Below the pieces are notes generated by a model, which was given only the letters and a program-made list of their open reading frames with translations, was not told where the DNA came from and did no database searches. The position numbers and the translations under genes are program-made. From Apricaphanius iberus (Eukaryota > Chordata > Actinopteri > Cyprinodontiformes > Aphaniidae), in the NCBI GenBank assembly GCA_028564705.1, contig JAPXFQ010001662.1, positions 3,408,001 to 3,472,000 of the forward strand: a DNA stretch of 64,000 bases, written 5' to 3'. How positions within the stretch are numbered: position 1 is the stretch's first letter; every line of letters begins with the position of its first letter. Positions 1 to 31,454 of the stretch are shown here, one piece after another.

Positions 1-1230
1 TTTCATTCCAACATTAACAAAATAAGCCTTGGTCCTTTAAAGCATCCAGATTCCTCTAGAGGATTTCGTGATTTCTATTCTTATTGCATATTTATCCATT
101 CATTTGTTCATTTATTTTGGTTATTCATTTATTTTTATCAGTAGTGTGTTAGTAACTAGCTTAAGTGATTAAATGTCTGCCTTTATCTTCTTTTGAAAAT
201 AAACATTTGTATTTTGGAAAGTCACTGCTTGTCATTTTTATTCTGCACACATATGGCAAAGTTCCATGTTCAATACACATTAACAATTCATTCCTTCATG
301 CTTTTCACTTCAGCCTTATCTAGGCTGGTGTTAAACTATTAGAGACTGATATAGATATATTTGGCTATTGCCATAAGCGATCCTTTAACTATTCATAGCT
401 GAATAGCTGCATTTCCTTTAAAAAACTCAAACAGTGGGAAAAGCTATGACTGTCCAAATTAACCTGACCCCTTCTAAAAAAGTAATTGCTTTCTAAACTT
501 GATTACTGGTGTGCGCCTCTTAGCAGCAGCAACTGTCATCAATGTTTACAATTGATGGCCAATATGTTGGTTTTTTTTACCTCTGTGGAATTTTTTTTCA
601 CAATCTTACAAAGTTGCTGTAATTAATTTTAATTAACTATTTTTCTAGCCATGAACTTAGTGTTGCGCTTTGGTTTGTTCTGCCTCTTAACCTAAGTGCT
701 CTTAAGCTTCAGGTCACAGATTCTCATACAGGAAATTCTACTTGACAGCATAATTCCTGCTTCCATCACGCATGGCAAGTCAGCAAGGTCTTGAAAATCC
801 AGACCACTGGACCAACCACTGCCGCATTTGACTGTCAGCATCATGTTTGTGTTTTTTGTGTGGTTTTTTTATGCTATTAGTTTTATACCACATGTAAACT
901 AGCGCCTTCTATAGTTTTCCAGTTTTCTCTCACCAGTCCCCATGGACTTTCTTTCCACAGGTCTTGGAGATCAACATGTTTTTTTGGGGGGTAATGTTTG
1001 GCATACCTTTGAGTTGGTCTCTGTTTGCAGTGGTTTTGGCCAGTCTCTGTCTTTCGACTCTTCACCAAAGCCTACTTTATGTTGTCAGACAGCTTCTATT
1101 GAAGTAATTTCATATAGCTTAAAATAATCAAACCTGCAAGAAATTTAGCAGAGATTTTAAAAAGGTGTTTCAATAGTTATTATAACATAAAAGTGTGACA
1201 GAAACACAAAAACATAACAAATTTGCAAGG
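1..1230. other. non-coding stretch, nothing recognised
   Basis: AT-rich DNA with frequent stops in all frames. The short open frames at 883-1127 overlap on opposite strands and show no domain or splice context. I see no gene or clear repeat here. Confidence 0.5.
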
Positions 1231-1565
1231 GATGTGCTGCACGGTGGTGCAGTGGGCACTGTTGCCTTGCAGCAAGAAGGTCCTGGAAATTAATCTTGGC
1301 CTGGGATCTTTCTGCATGGAGTTTGCATGTTCTCTCTGTGCATGTGTGGGTTCCCTCTGGATAATCCATCTTCCTCCTACAGTCCAAAAACATGACTGTT
1401 AATTGGTATCTCCAAATTGCCCTTAGGTATGAGGTTGTTTTTCCCATGTGTCTCCAATGTGCCCTGCAATGGACTGGCAATCTGTCCGGGGTGTAACCCA
1501 CCTCTTGCCCAATGACCACTGGAGATAGGTTCCTGAAAAGGATAGACGGTACAGATATTGGATGG
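1231..1565 (+). repeat. interspersed repeat, family R1 copy 1
   Basis: It contains the phrases 'cacggtggtgcagtgg', 'gtttgcatgttctctctg', 'cagtccaaaaacatgactg' and 'gaccactggagatagg', which recur in the same order at 27486-27770 and reversed at 12430-12590, 55395-55520 and 58608-58850. This is an abundant teleost short interspersed repeat; I do not assign its class. The apparent 120-residue minus-strand frame at 1157-1519 is a product of the repeat, not a gene. Confidence 0.7.
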
Positions 1566-2349
1566 ATACTTTTTTTGGATTAAACCTTAGGTAGTATCAG
1601 TCAAACCAAGGTTCCTCACAAGCGTGCAGTAGGCTAATGATTTCTTTTTATTCCACTAGCTGTTTATACTCCAGTTCCTTTTATTACAGAGATTCATGAT
1701 GGTGGTTTAGACTCATCCCAACCCCCCATAAACAATGTATTCCACCTCAAGGCTGTGGAAACCGCATACTTCATTCAGCAACCAGTACAGGTCTTTGGAA
1801 CATGTGGTTTAGCTTTATGTTGTTTAGGATAGTTGGGTTAGCAGATTCCATCAATTTTCCCTGTGTGTTCACCAGATGGCATCGTGCACCCTACAAGCTT
1901 CAGATGAACGAACACGCCCCCCACCACACACACACCCTCCTCAGTCAACTATCACAAAAAACAAACTAAATGATGATCATGGAGATTATGTGTTGGTAAT
2001 TCCTGAAAGGTCTTTAAATGAATGCCCATGCTGTGAGCTTTAATACCCGGCAGAGGGGATTATGGAGACCCCTACATGTGGTGTTGTGGCTGCATACCTC
2101 CAGTCAGACTAAACCCAATCTGTTACAGATTTAGACTAGAGAAGAGAGGTGCAGTAAGCTCATGGAGGGGTGTGTGTGTGTGTGGGGGGGTGGATGCGAG
2201 GGTTTGTGTAATACAGTTTTCATGCCTTATGATACATTCCTGGTTTTCCATATCATAGGGGATCAGAGTTGAAACCCACTTTTGCAGGCGGCATTTATAT
2301 CTTTGTGTAAAAACATTAAAGGCAAACCTTGGCTTGTGTTGATGTTATA
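1566..2349. other. non-coding stretch, nothing recognised
   Basis: No domain-bearing frame. A short G/T-rich run sits near 2168-2190. Nothing else stands out. Confidence 0.4.
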
Positions 2350-2387
<38 letters not shown>

Positions 2388-2391
2388 ATAT

Positions 2392-2427
<36 letters not shown>
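2350..2427. repeat. (TA)n microsatellite
   Basis: Nearly uninterrupted TA dinucleotides broken by a few extra T/A steps in the middle. Confidence 0.9.
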
Positions 2428-2430
<3 letters not shown>

Positions 2431-3117
2431 TATTTTTTTAACCATTTTTATCCTTTTGTGTGTCAGGCAAACCTAAACTCCCCCTACCCCTACCCCTGAA
2501 TGTGGGTCCAGGGTCCAATTATGGACATATGTGCATTTTCATATTAAAGCTCATAAAAGGTAAACTCCATCCATTTACATTACATTTACATAAGGAATGC
2601 AAAGTGCCTGCATATGTGAGTTGTGCTAATATCTCTATCAAAAGCAGATGGACTTTCACTCTTCACCCGGGTTGTTTCATTGAGCCACAGTCTAATAAAT
2701 AGGAGTGTTGTTTTTTGATATCTGAGGAATTCCTTTCATTTCCCGTCAGGAGAGACCAAACATTTCAACATTTGAAGGAATCTGAAGTATGTTTAAATTC
2801 TTTGCTCTGTTTTATACAAATTATTAGCCAATAGGTGGGACCTGAAGCCAAAGTCAGGCAGGTTTAGATCTATAAGGTTAGTGTTTTGGATGTGTTACTC
2901 CCCAAACCCCACTGATTCGAAAGATTGACTGAGTATTCCAATCACTTAATAAGCCCTGCAGGAGCCTTGTAATTACACTTTTATGTAAATCAAGTTTTTT
3001 TTACAGCTGAATCATCTTCAACATTTTGAGACTGAAATGTCTCTAGATTGTCCAGAGTTCTTTATCTACTTATGCTCTCTTCTATTTAGCTTGCCTCCAA
3101 GAGTTTTCAGTGATACA

Positions 3118-4120
3118 ATTGAGGCCAAAATTATTAGCCCCCCTTATGAAATTCAACAACACTTGATTTTACACTGAAAATTACATTAAGCAACTGAAGC
3201 TAACCAGCCAGCTCAGTTTTGTGTTGTTCAGTAAATCAGAGAGACTGTGGATCTACTGGGGTTTGCATACAAACATCTCTCATATTTTCAGAGAACGACC
3301 TGAAAAAGAGAAAATCTGCAATGTGAAGCAGTTGTGTCAATGGAAAATAATTGTTTATTTTAGAGCTCAGGGTTTTGTACTATTATCAAATGACAAAAAT
3401 CCAAAAGTAGCACAAAGAACCATTTGTGTAACCCACAGTAAGTATGGTACATGCAATACCACCTCCAAGAGCAGCTGATTACAAACGTGTTGTTCCTATT
3501 AGTCAAGTACATTAATATGACAGTAGATTTTACACTGGCTCACTAAAATTGAACAATAACAAACTGGAAATAGTTGTATGGTCCAAGGGGTCTTGATTTC
3601 AGCTGCAACATTAAGACAGTTGGGTCGGGTATTGGGGAAAAGACATGAAAGCATGGATCCATTCTGTTTTGTATCGAAGGTTCAGGCTGGTGGTGGTGAT
3701 GTCATGGTGTGGGGGAACTTTTCTTGGCTATTATTTTTTGACCATGCCCATCCTTATTTCATCAGCCTTTACCAGTCTTTTAAAGACCACTTCCAGCAAG
3801 ATAATGCACTATGTCACAATTACAAAACTCAAGTTATCTTAAGATGTTTTCTTGAATATGATAAGTTTACTTTACTTAATTGGTCTCATCAGACACCAGA
3901 TCACAATCCAATAGACCCTTTGGGGTGTGGTGGAACAAGAGATTTACATCATGTATGAGGAGCCAATATATATACTCCAACTTGGTGATAAATTAATGTC
4001 AAAAGGTACCATATTATCAGAAGAATGTTTTAGACATCTTATCAAATGTGTACAACTATACATTAAGATAATCCTGAAGGAAAAAGCCCAACAAAATGTT
4101 CTGCGTAAAGTCTTTTAGCG
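3118..4120 (+). mobile_element. Tc1-like transposon remnant
   Basis: The left edge carries the terminal-repeat-like string 'ggccaaaattattagccccc'. The frame at 3578-3958 keeps Tc1/mariner DDE transposase landmarks in order: a 'GGGDVMVWGNFSW' block, a 'QQDNALCH' block holding the second catalytic Asp, and 'WSHQTPDHNPID' before the third acidic residue. The N-terminal DNA-binding part is not readable and the C-terminal part shifts frame after 3930, so the copy is dead. No matching right terminal repeat was seen. Confidence 0.7.
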
Positions 4121-4689
4121 AATATCTGTAAACTAGAGTATTATCTAACTTTAGTACATGACAGATTTTACAGTTTATTGTTATAGGACACTTTAAAAGC
4201 ACATAAAGGATAGAATGCAGGTGAAAAATGAAGGCAAATTCAACACATGGCTTTAATTCTGAAACAGAAAATGCTGCCAAAAGGACTAGTGTCTTGGCAC
4301 TCACTAAGAATTTCTGCTTCCTTCAGATATTCCCTAATTTGGTTCTTTGTAGGTGTGAGAGAACTTTTGTTCTTTGGGGTTTTACATTTATAAGTCTATT
4401 CAGTGGTACTGTCATTTTTCTGTTAAAAGATAAGTCGTCATAGGGCAGACAGTGTTGTATAACAGAATAAAGATTTTAATTTACAGGAAATTCATAGATT
4501 TACTCTGAGAACAACCGGACGGAAAGTACCAGCTACAGAATAACAGGCACTTTGTCCCTCGGGTACATGAGTCAGTGGTGTAGGACTGGATTGTTATTTT
4601 GGAAAACAAGTACACTACACAAAAAATATCCACTAAGTTTAATTAAAATATTGTATTTATAAACCGAGTTGAAACATGAAATGAAACAT

Positions 4690-5430
4690 CAAAAATGATT
4701 AGTCCCATGGCCATTGACAGACAATAGTGTACCCAGTCTGAGCCACAACTAATAACAATCTCTTAGATTACACCTTTACTAGGTTAGCTCAGGTTTCCTG
4801 AGGGATTTTGGCCCATTTTTCTATTGAAATTTTTTCTAGCTGGTCCAAATTGCGTAGTTTTTGAGCATTGATGATCAATTTAAGCACAGATTCTGAATAG
4901 GGATGAGGTCTGGGTTCGCTGCGGGTCACTCCAGGATCTTGGTTTTGGTATCCTTGAGGAACTGTTGGAATAATTTTTATGTTTGTCAGGTTGTGAGACC
5001 GAGCAATGACCTAAGCCATTGTGCTGATTTCTGCATATTCCCCCTTAAAATGTCAAAATATTCTCCTTTCTTCACGATGCCATGCACCTGAACAAGACTC
5101 CCTGAGCCTGAGGCTGTAAAACATCCCAACATCATGATGCTCCCACCACTATATTTTAACTGCTGGGGCTGTGTTCCAAGGACTGGAGGCCTCGCACTTC
5201 AATAAACATAAGCCATGTCCCTTTGCCCAAACAGTTCCAGTTTAGTCTCATCATACCAAAGCACAGACTTCCAAAATTCATTTTTACCTTTCAAGGGTTC
5301 ACAGGCAAATCTCAGTCAGGCTATGATGGCTGTAAATAGGTTCTTCTGAGATGATGGCCCTGAAGCCCAACACGATAAAGAGCTCTCACAATTTTCTTCT
5401 TTGAAACATCAGCTCATATATATGATTAAA
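4690..5430 (-). mobile_element. Tc1-like transposon remnant, second copy in opposite orientation
   Basis: On the minus strand the bases at 5108-5170 translate to a block like 'SGGSIMMLGCFTASGSG', the usual Tc1 transposase core, and 4905-4985 gives a degraded 'LEWPAANPDLIPIQNLC' (third catalytic region, with a stop inside). Stops and frameshifts break it throughout. Confidence 0.65.
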
Positions 5431-5510
5431 ATAAATATTCAATTACATCACAAATATAAATTATATTTCTCAACAACTTACTATTATTAGTGATGATGAG
5501 GATGGTAGTA

Positions 5511-5745
5511 ATGACAATGAGTATTATTATTATTACTATAAGAAGCATTACTACTATTATAATAATTATTGTAATATAATTACAATTGCAAATATATATT
5601 TATTTTACTGTTATTGCTTTTTTTTATTTTTTGACATTTTTTTCCATATTATCTCTCATTATAGAACTTTATTTTCTACTGCCTTGATGCCACTACAGTA
5701 GTTAGCATTATTGTTACTATTATTATTACTGTTATAAATACAACT
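5511..5745. repeat. imperfect ATT/TTA-rich simple repeat region
   Basis: Interrupted runs of 'attatt' and 'actatt' triplets on both sides of a T-rich centre. Looks like a decayed microsatellite. Confidence 0.6.
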
Positions 5746-6214
5746 ACTAGAGTAATGTTTTTGATTACACAAACTTTGTTGTGTCTCCATCCTGCTGTTA
5801 AACCTCCTAGCCCTCATTTCTCAACAATAATTACACACAAGTCGGTGCGTATTTCGGGCATAGGAACAATTTTGCTGATTGTATGATGTTTACCATCTTG
5901 TGTATAGAAATATTCCACAATTCAAGAACAGCTTTGACCATGTATACAAAAAGCATCAAGTGGTAGAATGGAGGAACTGCAACACTTAAAACAGTTTTAC
6001 TTTTAATATTTATCTCATCATTAGTTACATCACCTCCACCAAGGAGCTCATGTTGTCTTTTAGCAAAATAACAAAAAAAGTTATGGACTGTTTTGGTAAA
6101 AATTTTCAGAAAATGTTAGAAATTTGCCAAAGAATAAATGACTTAATTTTGGGGGTGATCATGTATGCAGATACTCTGAATTACAATCTGGGCAGTGAGA
6201 AGGTTTGCACTAGT

Positions 6215-6330
6215 GCCTATTATCTGGGCCCGAGCCCGGCTTTGGCTTGAGGGGCTGGAACGCCAGCCCGACCTGGTCCGACAGGTTTTCAGAATTCTCA
6301 GGCCCTGAACCCGAATCAAGCCCGACTTTT
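6215..6330. repeat. GC-rich hAT-like repeat fragment
   Basis: A sudden GC-rich block ('gggcccgagcccggc', 'gccagcccgacctgg', 'gaacccgaatcaagcccg') in AT-rich surroundings. Its wording matches a common fish non-autonomous repeat built of 'gcccgacccg' units. Only one end is recognisable. Confidence 0.45.
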
Positions 6331-9300
6331 TTTTTTAAACCTCCCATAACAATGTTTTAGCGTGACAGAACGCTATATTCATTGGGTGCGTTCCTAAATT
6401 AAATCTTTCGATTTTTTTCCTTCTCTTTTCTTTCTCTTTTTCTGTCTTCCTAACTGTTGGTCTATTGGTCCTCCTAGTTGTCAATCGTCCTGAGAGTCTC
6501 CATGCGTATGCACACTCTCACATGTTTATCTGTCGTTTTTCAGGAAGAACACAAATGTCAGAGGATGGGGTGTGACCAAATACGGTTAATTGAGAATGCT
6601 TATGTATGCAGATGACTGAAGAGACATGAGCACCTTGGTATGCACATATGGGATTTATTTAAAGTCGTTACCAGTTGATTGCGGGAGAACATTGGTACTA
6701 TTGGCCACCGCACATTTGAAAAATCTTGATTTCAACTGTGCTACCAACATTCTGAATTGCATTTGTTGGATAGAATATAGGACAGTTTCTTCTAACATTT
6801 GATAAATGAGGACCCTGGCATTTTAACTATTTTGAAATGACAGCCATTCTAAGAAAATTCCCAGGATCTTTTGATGAGAAACAAACCCATGGAGCATAAA
6901 TCCCAAAAAGTGGGGGATCAGGGTTTTTTCCACCTTGCGTATTTGGTTAAATGCAACTAAAGTCGCAGTAACGATTAGCAAACTCAATTTGTGGTGGTGG
7001 TTCAAAAAGGGCATTTCCTGGCCTACATCACAGAGTGTCTGATGGATGTCTAGAGACTTATTGACACTAAAATGCCACTTTTACCCGCTGTTCTCTAACA
7101 GTAATTTTTTTTTTTTTTGCAGACTCTTTAACATCCTTATCACAGTGTTAAAACACGATAAACCTGTTTCCTCATCCAGCCCTACTACAGCTGCAGTTGT
7201 TTTAGACCTTGAATTGGGCTAACTGTTAATCTGGACAAGTTTAGGCAAGCGTCGTTTTTCTTGAAGCCATTCTTTATTTTAAAGTTTAACAGAAAACTCA
7301 GTTACTAGAATGGTAGATTCTTTCAGTTTTCAATGTTCTTTTAAGACCTCATTGCATGTATGGAGCTTTAAAGTTGTATTAGTGAGTCTGATCAGTTTCT
7401 ATACCTAATCAGGGAATTGCAATTAGTAGAGCTCAAAATCCAAAGTTCATGAGACTTAAAGAAATTGAAAAAAGTTTTTTATGTTGCACAGAAGCAAAAC
7501 TTTAAAACAATTGTGCCCCATTTTGTTCTAATGCCACCTATCTTACTGAGTGCACTAAGAAATCAAGATACATCAATCATCCCAGACAGTTGGGTAGGGT
7601 TTTTTTTATTTTCATGAGATGACCTAAGGAAACAGATCACCAATGCAATACAGATTTGGTTCTCTCTGTAGCTTCGCACATACATTTATTTATATATTAA
7701 GGTTGTTAAAAATTGAGCTTTTCCTTCTAAATGATCAGAATTTGTTTTACTCTTTTAAATATTAAACAAACACGCATTGATGACTGAATTGTTCAAATAA
7801 GAGAAAACCTTAAAAAATCACCACAGTCATCAATATTATCACATTGAAGGGTAACTTGCATTTTAGAGCTACCAGTGCTTTAAACAATACCTTTGTTTAA
7901 TGTCAGTGATTATTTTTTTTCAAGTATAATAAAAATTACTTTTTTCCCCAGGTATGAATGCAGGTTGGTGCCTTTATTTGAACACCAGTCAGTGAAGAGG
8001 GTCAAATTAAGCTCAACTGGATTTACTAGGTATTTTCAAAGAGTCCATGAGCATAAATGGATATCAAAGGCTTCACTGCACAGTGTTCCACCTTTTTGTA
8101 GTTTATGCATCCCTTTTATTTCAATTAATCTATTCATGCTTTCATTTCATTTACTGGTTTGCTTGGATTGAATGAGAAAATCTGGGCCATGCTCTACTAG
8201 ATATGAATAATGCTTGTCAAAAATGTTGCTTGCCAAATACTCCTTTCCAAATGTCAATCTTTCCAAACATGGATCCTTTTACCATTTAGGTGCAAGCCAG
8301 ATTAGGATGAATTTCTCTCTGGTGTATTGCTGCCCCCCAGTGGTGAAACCGGCACAGATATTCACCTTAAAGAAGCTGTTGGTAAACCATCAAAAACTAG
8401 CACAAACAAGAGGAAACAAAGTGCAACTTAAGCAATTTAACTTTATTTTGCGTTTCTTTCCTTTGTTGTAATTAAGCAAACACTCTCCCAGCAGTTACTG
8501 TAGTAGCAAGTTAATGAGTTAATCTGCTACTCTTAATACCAAGCGTTGCTCATTCATTTACAATCAAGCAAAAAAAAAGGCATTTATTGTCAGCCTGTTG
8601 TTGTTATCTGTGAAACCAGACTCTCCTACACACACACGCTCTAACATCAGACTCATGTGTCTGAAATACGAAACAGCAATGCACAAACCGAACTGTGGAA
8701 ACTAGTGATTAGCTGTGTAGCAGAAGTATAATTGGAGACTCTAATTACTGTAGTGCCTCATTGTTCCTCTGTACCTCTAATTTAACACATTTACAATACA
8801 TAAAACAATAACTTTGGCCAAGATCAAAATGGCTAACAGTAGCTGTGGTGAAAAACAGGTTTACTTTTATAGAAGCAATAAAACATTTTAGGCTTTTCTT
8901 TTGTAATGCACTTAAACTGCCTCTCTCACATTTATTGTCATCCCTGACAGACACGTGTAAAAGCCTTGAAATAAATTAATCTTTTGTTACAGGAGCTGAA
9001 CATTTCAGATAAATCTTACCTTTAGTATGAATGCATTAAGCCAATAGGCAAGTAAAATCTACATTAAGAACATGTTTTCAGTAGTGTCACAGTAGCTAAT
9101 TACCACAAAGATAAATGTATGGTAAAAGCTATACTTGATTTGTTTTTGTGCTTTCATCCAGACATCCCACATCCTTAACTGGGAGTCTTTCTTTTCTAAA
9201 GGCTATGGGAGCATTTTTAAAATGGATAAAATCACAGAGTCCTTAAAAAAACTAGGGATGTTCAGTAAATCTGGTTTAAAGTTTAAAAAATGGGTCATCA

Positions 9301-10213
9301 TCATCATCATCGGGTCTGTCAACAGAATATTAACCAAATTAACAAAGAAATTATTCACCAGTACCACAACACACAAAATCTACACAAAAAAAGAAAGGAT
9401 AAGGGAGGACCCAGGACTAAGCTGGACAGATTACAAAGAGGAACAGTTAAAAATCCCTCTTTGCCATGACTGGCATCATGGGCTGTCCCCTAGTTCTACC
9501 ATCCCATAATCAGTCAAATCCAGGATATCATTCAAAGTCTGGGGCAAGATAAAATGCATCACAGTTCCACACAAAGTACAGCAAATAGTGCCTACCCTCA
9601 GCAGCAAGCAGGTGGTGCCAACTGCCCACTGACTGCACATGTAAGCAAGCGATAGAAACCTAACACGCCACTTACAAACTGTGCAAATGTCAAAAACCAA
9701 CACCAACTATGAGTTGACCAATTATCAAAGGTTTTTTTTACAAAGTCTTGACTGCATGGTTACCAGTAATTGAACCAGTTCTGACTTTGAAAAGGAGAAA
9801 AAAATACAGCTTAGAATCTGAGCCCGGTTTTTTTGAAACAGTGTGAGGATATTTTAAAAAGTTGAAAATATTACAAGGCTTTTCATGCATCTTTCCCAGG
9901 ATGCCAATACGTATAGAGGGTACTGTATATGAAACAAAGGCAAACATTAAGGATGTAAATGACAAAAGCCTTTACATTTAAGAGGAAACTGTGTTAAGCT
10001 TTTTTATTTTATCATATTTTTTTTTTTACATAAGCTTTTCTAGATGTATATGCAACATGGCACGGCTACAAGTGCAAGCAGTGAATAAATAATTACATAC
10101 TGAGTGCTGGATTTACCAGACACTACTTAAGCAATAACTGTTGCAAAATTGCATGTAACAAAATGTAAGAAACATAATTACATTGCATATTTGTTGCTAT
10201 ACAAACATCTTTT
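6331..10213. other. intergenic stretch downstream of TRIM46, nothing firmly recognised
   Basis: Open frames here (for example 7893-8171, 8214-8471, 9135-9509) are short, have no recognisable domain and lack convincing splice or start context. A short CAT/ATC repeat lies at 9297-9312. No repeat family could be named. Confidence 0.4.
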
Positions 10214-10219
10214 TTTATT
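10214..10219 (-). terminator. candidate TRIM46 polyadenylation signal
   Basis: AATAAA on the minus strand about 105 bases past the TRIM46 stop. It is the nearest canonical signal, but neuronal transcripts often use more distal ones, so it may not be the main site. Confidence 0.4.
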
Positions 10220-10324
10220 AAATAAAATGAAATACAAAAAAAGAAATCGCTGAGATGTCTACCTTTTTGCTGTAGCTGAGTAAATACTTGCCAAATACAT
10301 TCCAGATTACCGTCTGATCAGGGA

Positions 10325-29182
<18,858 letters not shown>

Positions 29183-29600
29183 CTGGATACAACTCGACAC
29201 GTATCCAGATCGCAGATCTTATAGTGCATGTTAATAACACGAATATGTATTTATAATTCTAATAACTCCAATGAAAAGAGGCAGCTAATCATTCTCTCTT
29301 TAGAAGCTAATCTTGCGTGTTATTTCTCTCTCTCTCTCGTTGTAGATGCGCACGGGTCAAACTAAGCACGCTGACATAACCTCACATCATGATGCGTACA
29401 GACGAAAATAAAAATATTTTCTGCCAATACAATTTATCCACGCTCAGTATTAGCAGATGCCTGTAGCTTTATTCCTCACCCAGACATCCCGCCCCTCATC
29501 CTAACCCCTCCCGCTTCCGATGCTTTTAAATGATGTGGCACACAGCGGGGAGAGAGCCTGGTGTAACTGGAAGAGAGAGAGAGAAAAAATGCCTCGAGAC
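29183..29600 (-). promoter_or_regulatory. TRIM46 upstream region
   Basis: Sequence just above coding exon 1. It is GC-richer than the flanking intergenic DNA and holds a CT dinucleotide run (29322-29338) and a GA run (29567-29585). No TATA box or single clear start site could be picked. Confidence 0.35.
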
Positions 29601-29803
29601 GTGAATTTGACTCTTACGTATGTTGTTTACATTCATACTGCTTTGATTAGTAAAGCAATAATAATAGTAATGATAATAATACAAGCATAATAATACATTT
29701 TGTACAACTGTAAGTCTTGGAAGCCCACATATATATTGTACCCATATAAGCAAAAATAAGTTGAATAAGCTTTCCAATTATGTTTAAGGTTGGTGTTCTA
29801 CAT

Positions 29804-30125
29804 CAGTAGTTCCCAACTTCATTTCTTTGAGGACCCCTTGCCTTGCCTGTGCCAGAGAAGCCGGGATCTCCCAACCCAAACTCCTACCTGCACACACAGT
29901 AAAAATGATTAATTACATTTTTTTTTTAGAAAAAATAAAAAGCAATTGTACATTTCTTTTTCTTCTTGTTTTACACTGTAGGCTATATAAACAGTTTGTG
30001 TGTGTTTTGGCTAGTGTAAATGTAATATTTACACAGACCTATAAAGTTTTGGTAACCTCAGTACAAAATCATACAGCCCCCCTGCGATATCTAGGGACCT
30101 CTTTGCCCCAGGCTGGGAACCACCG
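29804..30125. mobile_element. short hAT-like non-autonomous element
   Basis: The ends are inverted repeats: 'cagtagttcccaac' at the left and 'cggtggttcccagc' read inward from the right. Flanking 8-mers TTCTACAT and TCCAACAT agree at 6 of 8 positions, an aged target duplication. No transposase. Confidence 0.65.
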
Positions 30126-30469
30126 TCCAACATGAACATGAAGCACTACTCTAGTCTGAAGTCTTATGCATCCTCCAATGGGGTATCGGTCAGGCACTCA
30201 CTAAAAGTAGACTTGGAGGCAATGGCTGGTTAAGGATTTACAAAAAGGAAATCAGCCATTGCCAAGTATACAGGTGATAGCTGGTCCTGAAGCATATGTA
30301 AGATGACTTCTTTGGAGCTGATCTGGGCTTGAGAGTAAGCTGAACTCGATTTCAAGACAGAGAACAAAAAATGTTCGGAATATCAAGAACAAGTGGATGT
30401 AAAACACAATGGTGATGATTTGACAGCTGCATCTTAGCCCGGCCAATCAGACAGTGCTTCTGCAGTCAG

Positions 30470-30670
30470 TGAAGAGACTTTCAATGAAATAGTACTGCTT
30501 GTTCCACCATCATCTTTTAGTTCCATCCATTTTTATCATCCTCTCTGACCACCTTCTCTGTACCCGATAAAGAAAAGCACAGCATGATGCTGCCACCATG
30601 TTGTGCAATGGGAAATGTATGCCATTGGTAATGTGCAATGTTATATTCCTTCCAAAGATAGTCTTTTGCT
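30470..30670 (-). mobile_element. small Tc1-like remnant
   Basis: 'gcacagcatgatgctgccaccatgttg' is the reverse of a Tc1 transposase core. Only this short piece is recognisable. Confidence 0.4.
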
Positions 30671-30683
30671 TTTAGACATTTAA

Positions 30684-30684
30684 A

Positions 30685-30736
<52 letters not shown>
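30684..30736. repeat. (GATA)n microsatellite
   Basis: About 13 tandem copies of the tetranucleotide. Confidence 0.95.
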
Positions 30737-31277
30737 GGTTTTTTGCGTTGGTTTATCTTTTTTCATAACTCCATCAATGAACATGTAACAGGAACGTCAT
30801 TGAAAGGAGACCAAAATAATGGCCACTTTGGCCACAAAATCTTAAAAAACTGTTGAGGACGGTTGTGTTCCACAAAGACTTATGGGTAATGTGTTTGTGT
30901 TAATTGTAGAAGTTCTCCGCTGTATGTTATTGTTTGTGTTCCAAATGTAGCCATTTTCCTTAGATATCCTTTCACTTATGTTGCTGTCAGTGTTTGCTGG
31001 TTATTTTCTGCACACCACCACAAAGAGCAGTCCACAGGAGCTAATTTTATGCCTTGTCCTTTGTGATCGTAAGGTGCAAGACTGCGGTGAGTGCTGAAGA
31101 ATCTATCAAATTAATAGCTCAGTTCCTAGCTGGCAACACGCTAAAAAAGGTCATGCCTTGTTACTGAATAAAAATATTTTTTCAAGTATTTGTCCAAAAA
31201 AAATACTAGCAGAAACTACGTTATTAGTGCTTAAACCATATTTGGGTTTGGCTCCACCCCTGATAGAAAGACATTCG

Positions 31278-31450
31278 ATAGACAGTGGGGTAAAACGTAT
31301 TTAGCTACCAATTGTGCAAGTTCTTGTACTCAAAAAGGTGAGGTATGCCTTTAATTGTCATCATAGGTATGCCTAAACTATTAGAGACGAACTGAGAAAA
31401 ATATCCAGAAACTCACATTGTCTTATTTTTAAAACAAAATTTGTGAAAAA
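31278..31450. mobile_element. terminal fragment of the Tc1 family found at 48220-49575
   Basis: 'cagtggggtaaaacgtatttagctacc' region wording and 'catcataggtatgcctaaactattagagac' parallel the left end of the 48-kb element almost word for word. Only the terminus is present, running straight into another Tc1 copy. Confidence 0.6.
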
Positions 31451-31454
31451 ATAT

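Noticed and set aside
1157..1519. 120-residue minus-strand frame
   Set aside because: It lies across an R1 family repeat; the same wording appears in other copies.
29520..29600. GA-rich stretch as a coding exon
   Set aside because: It is a simple purine run with stops in the flanks.
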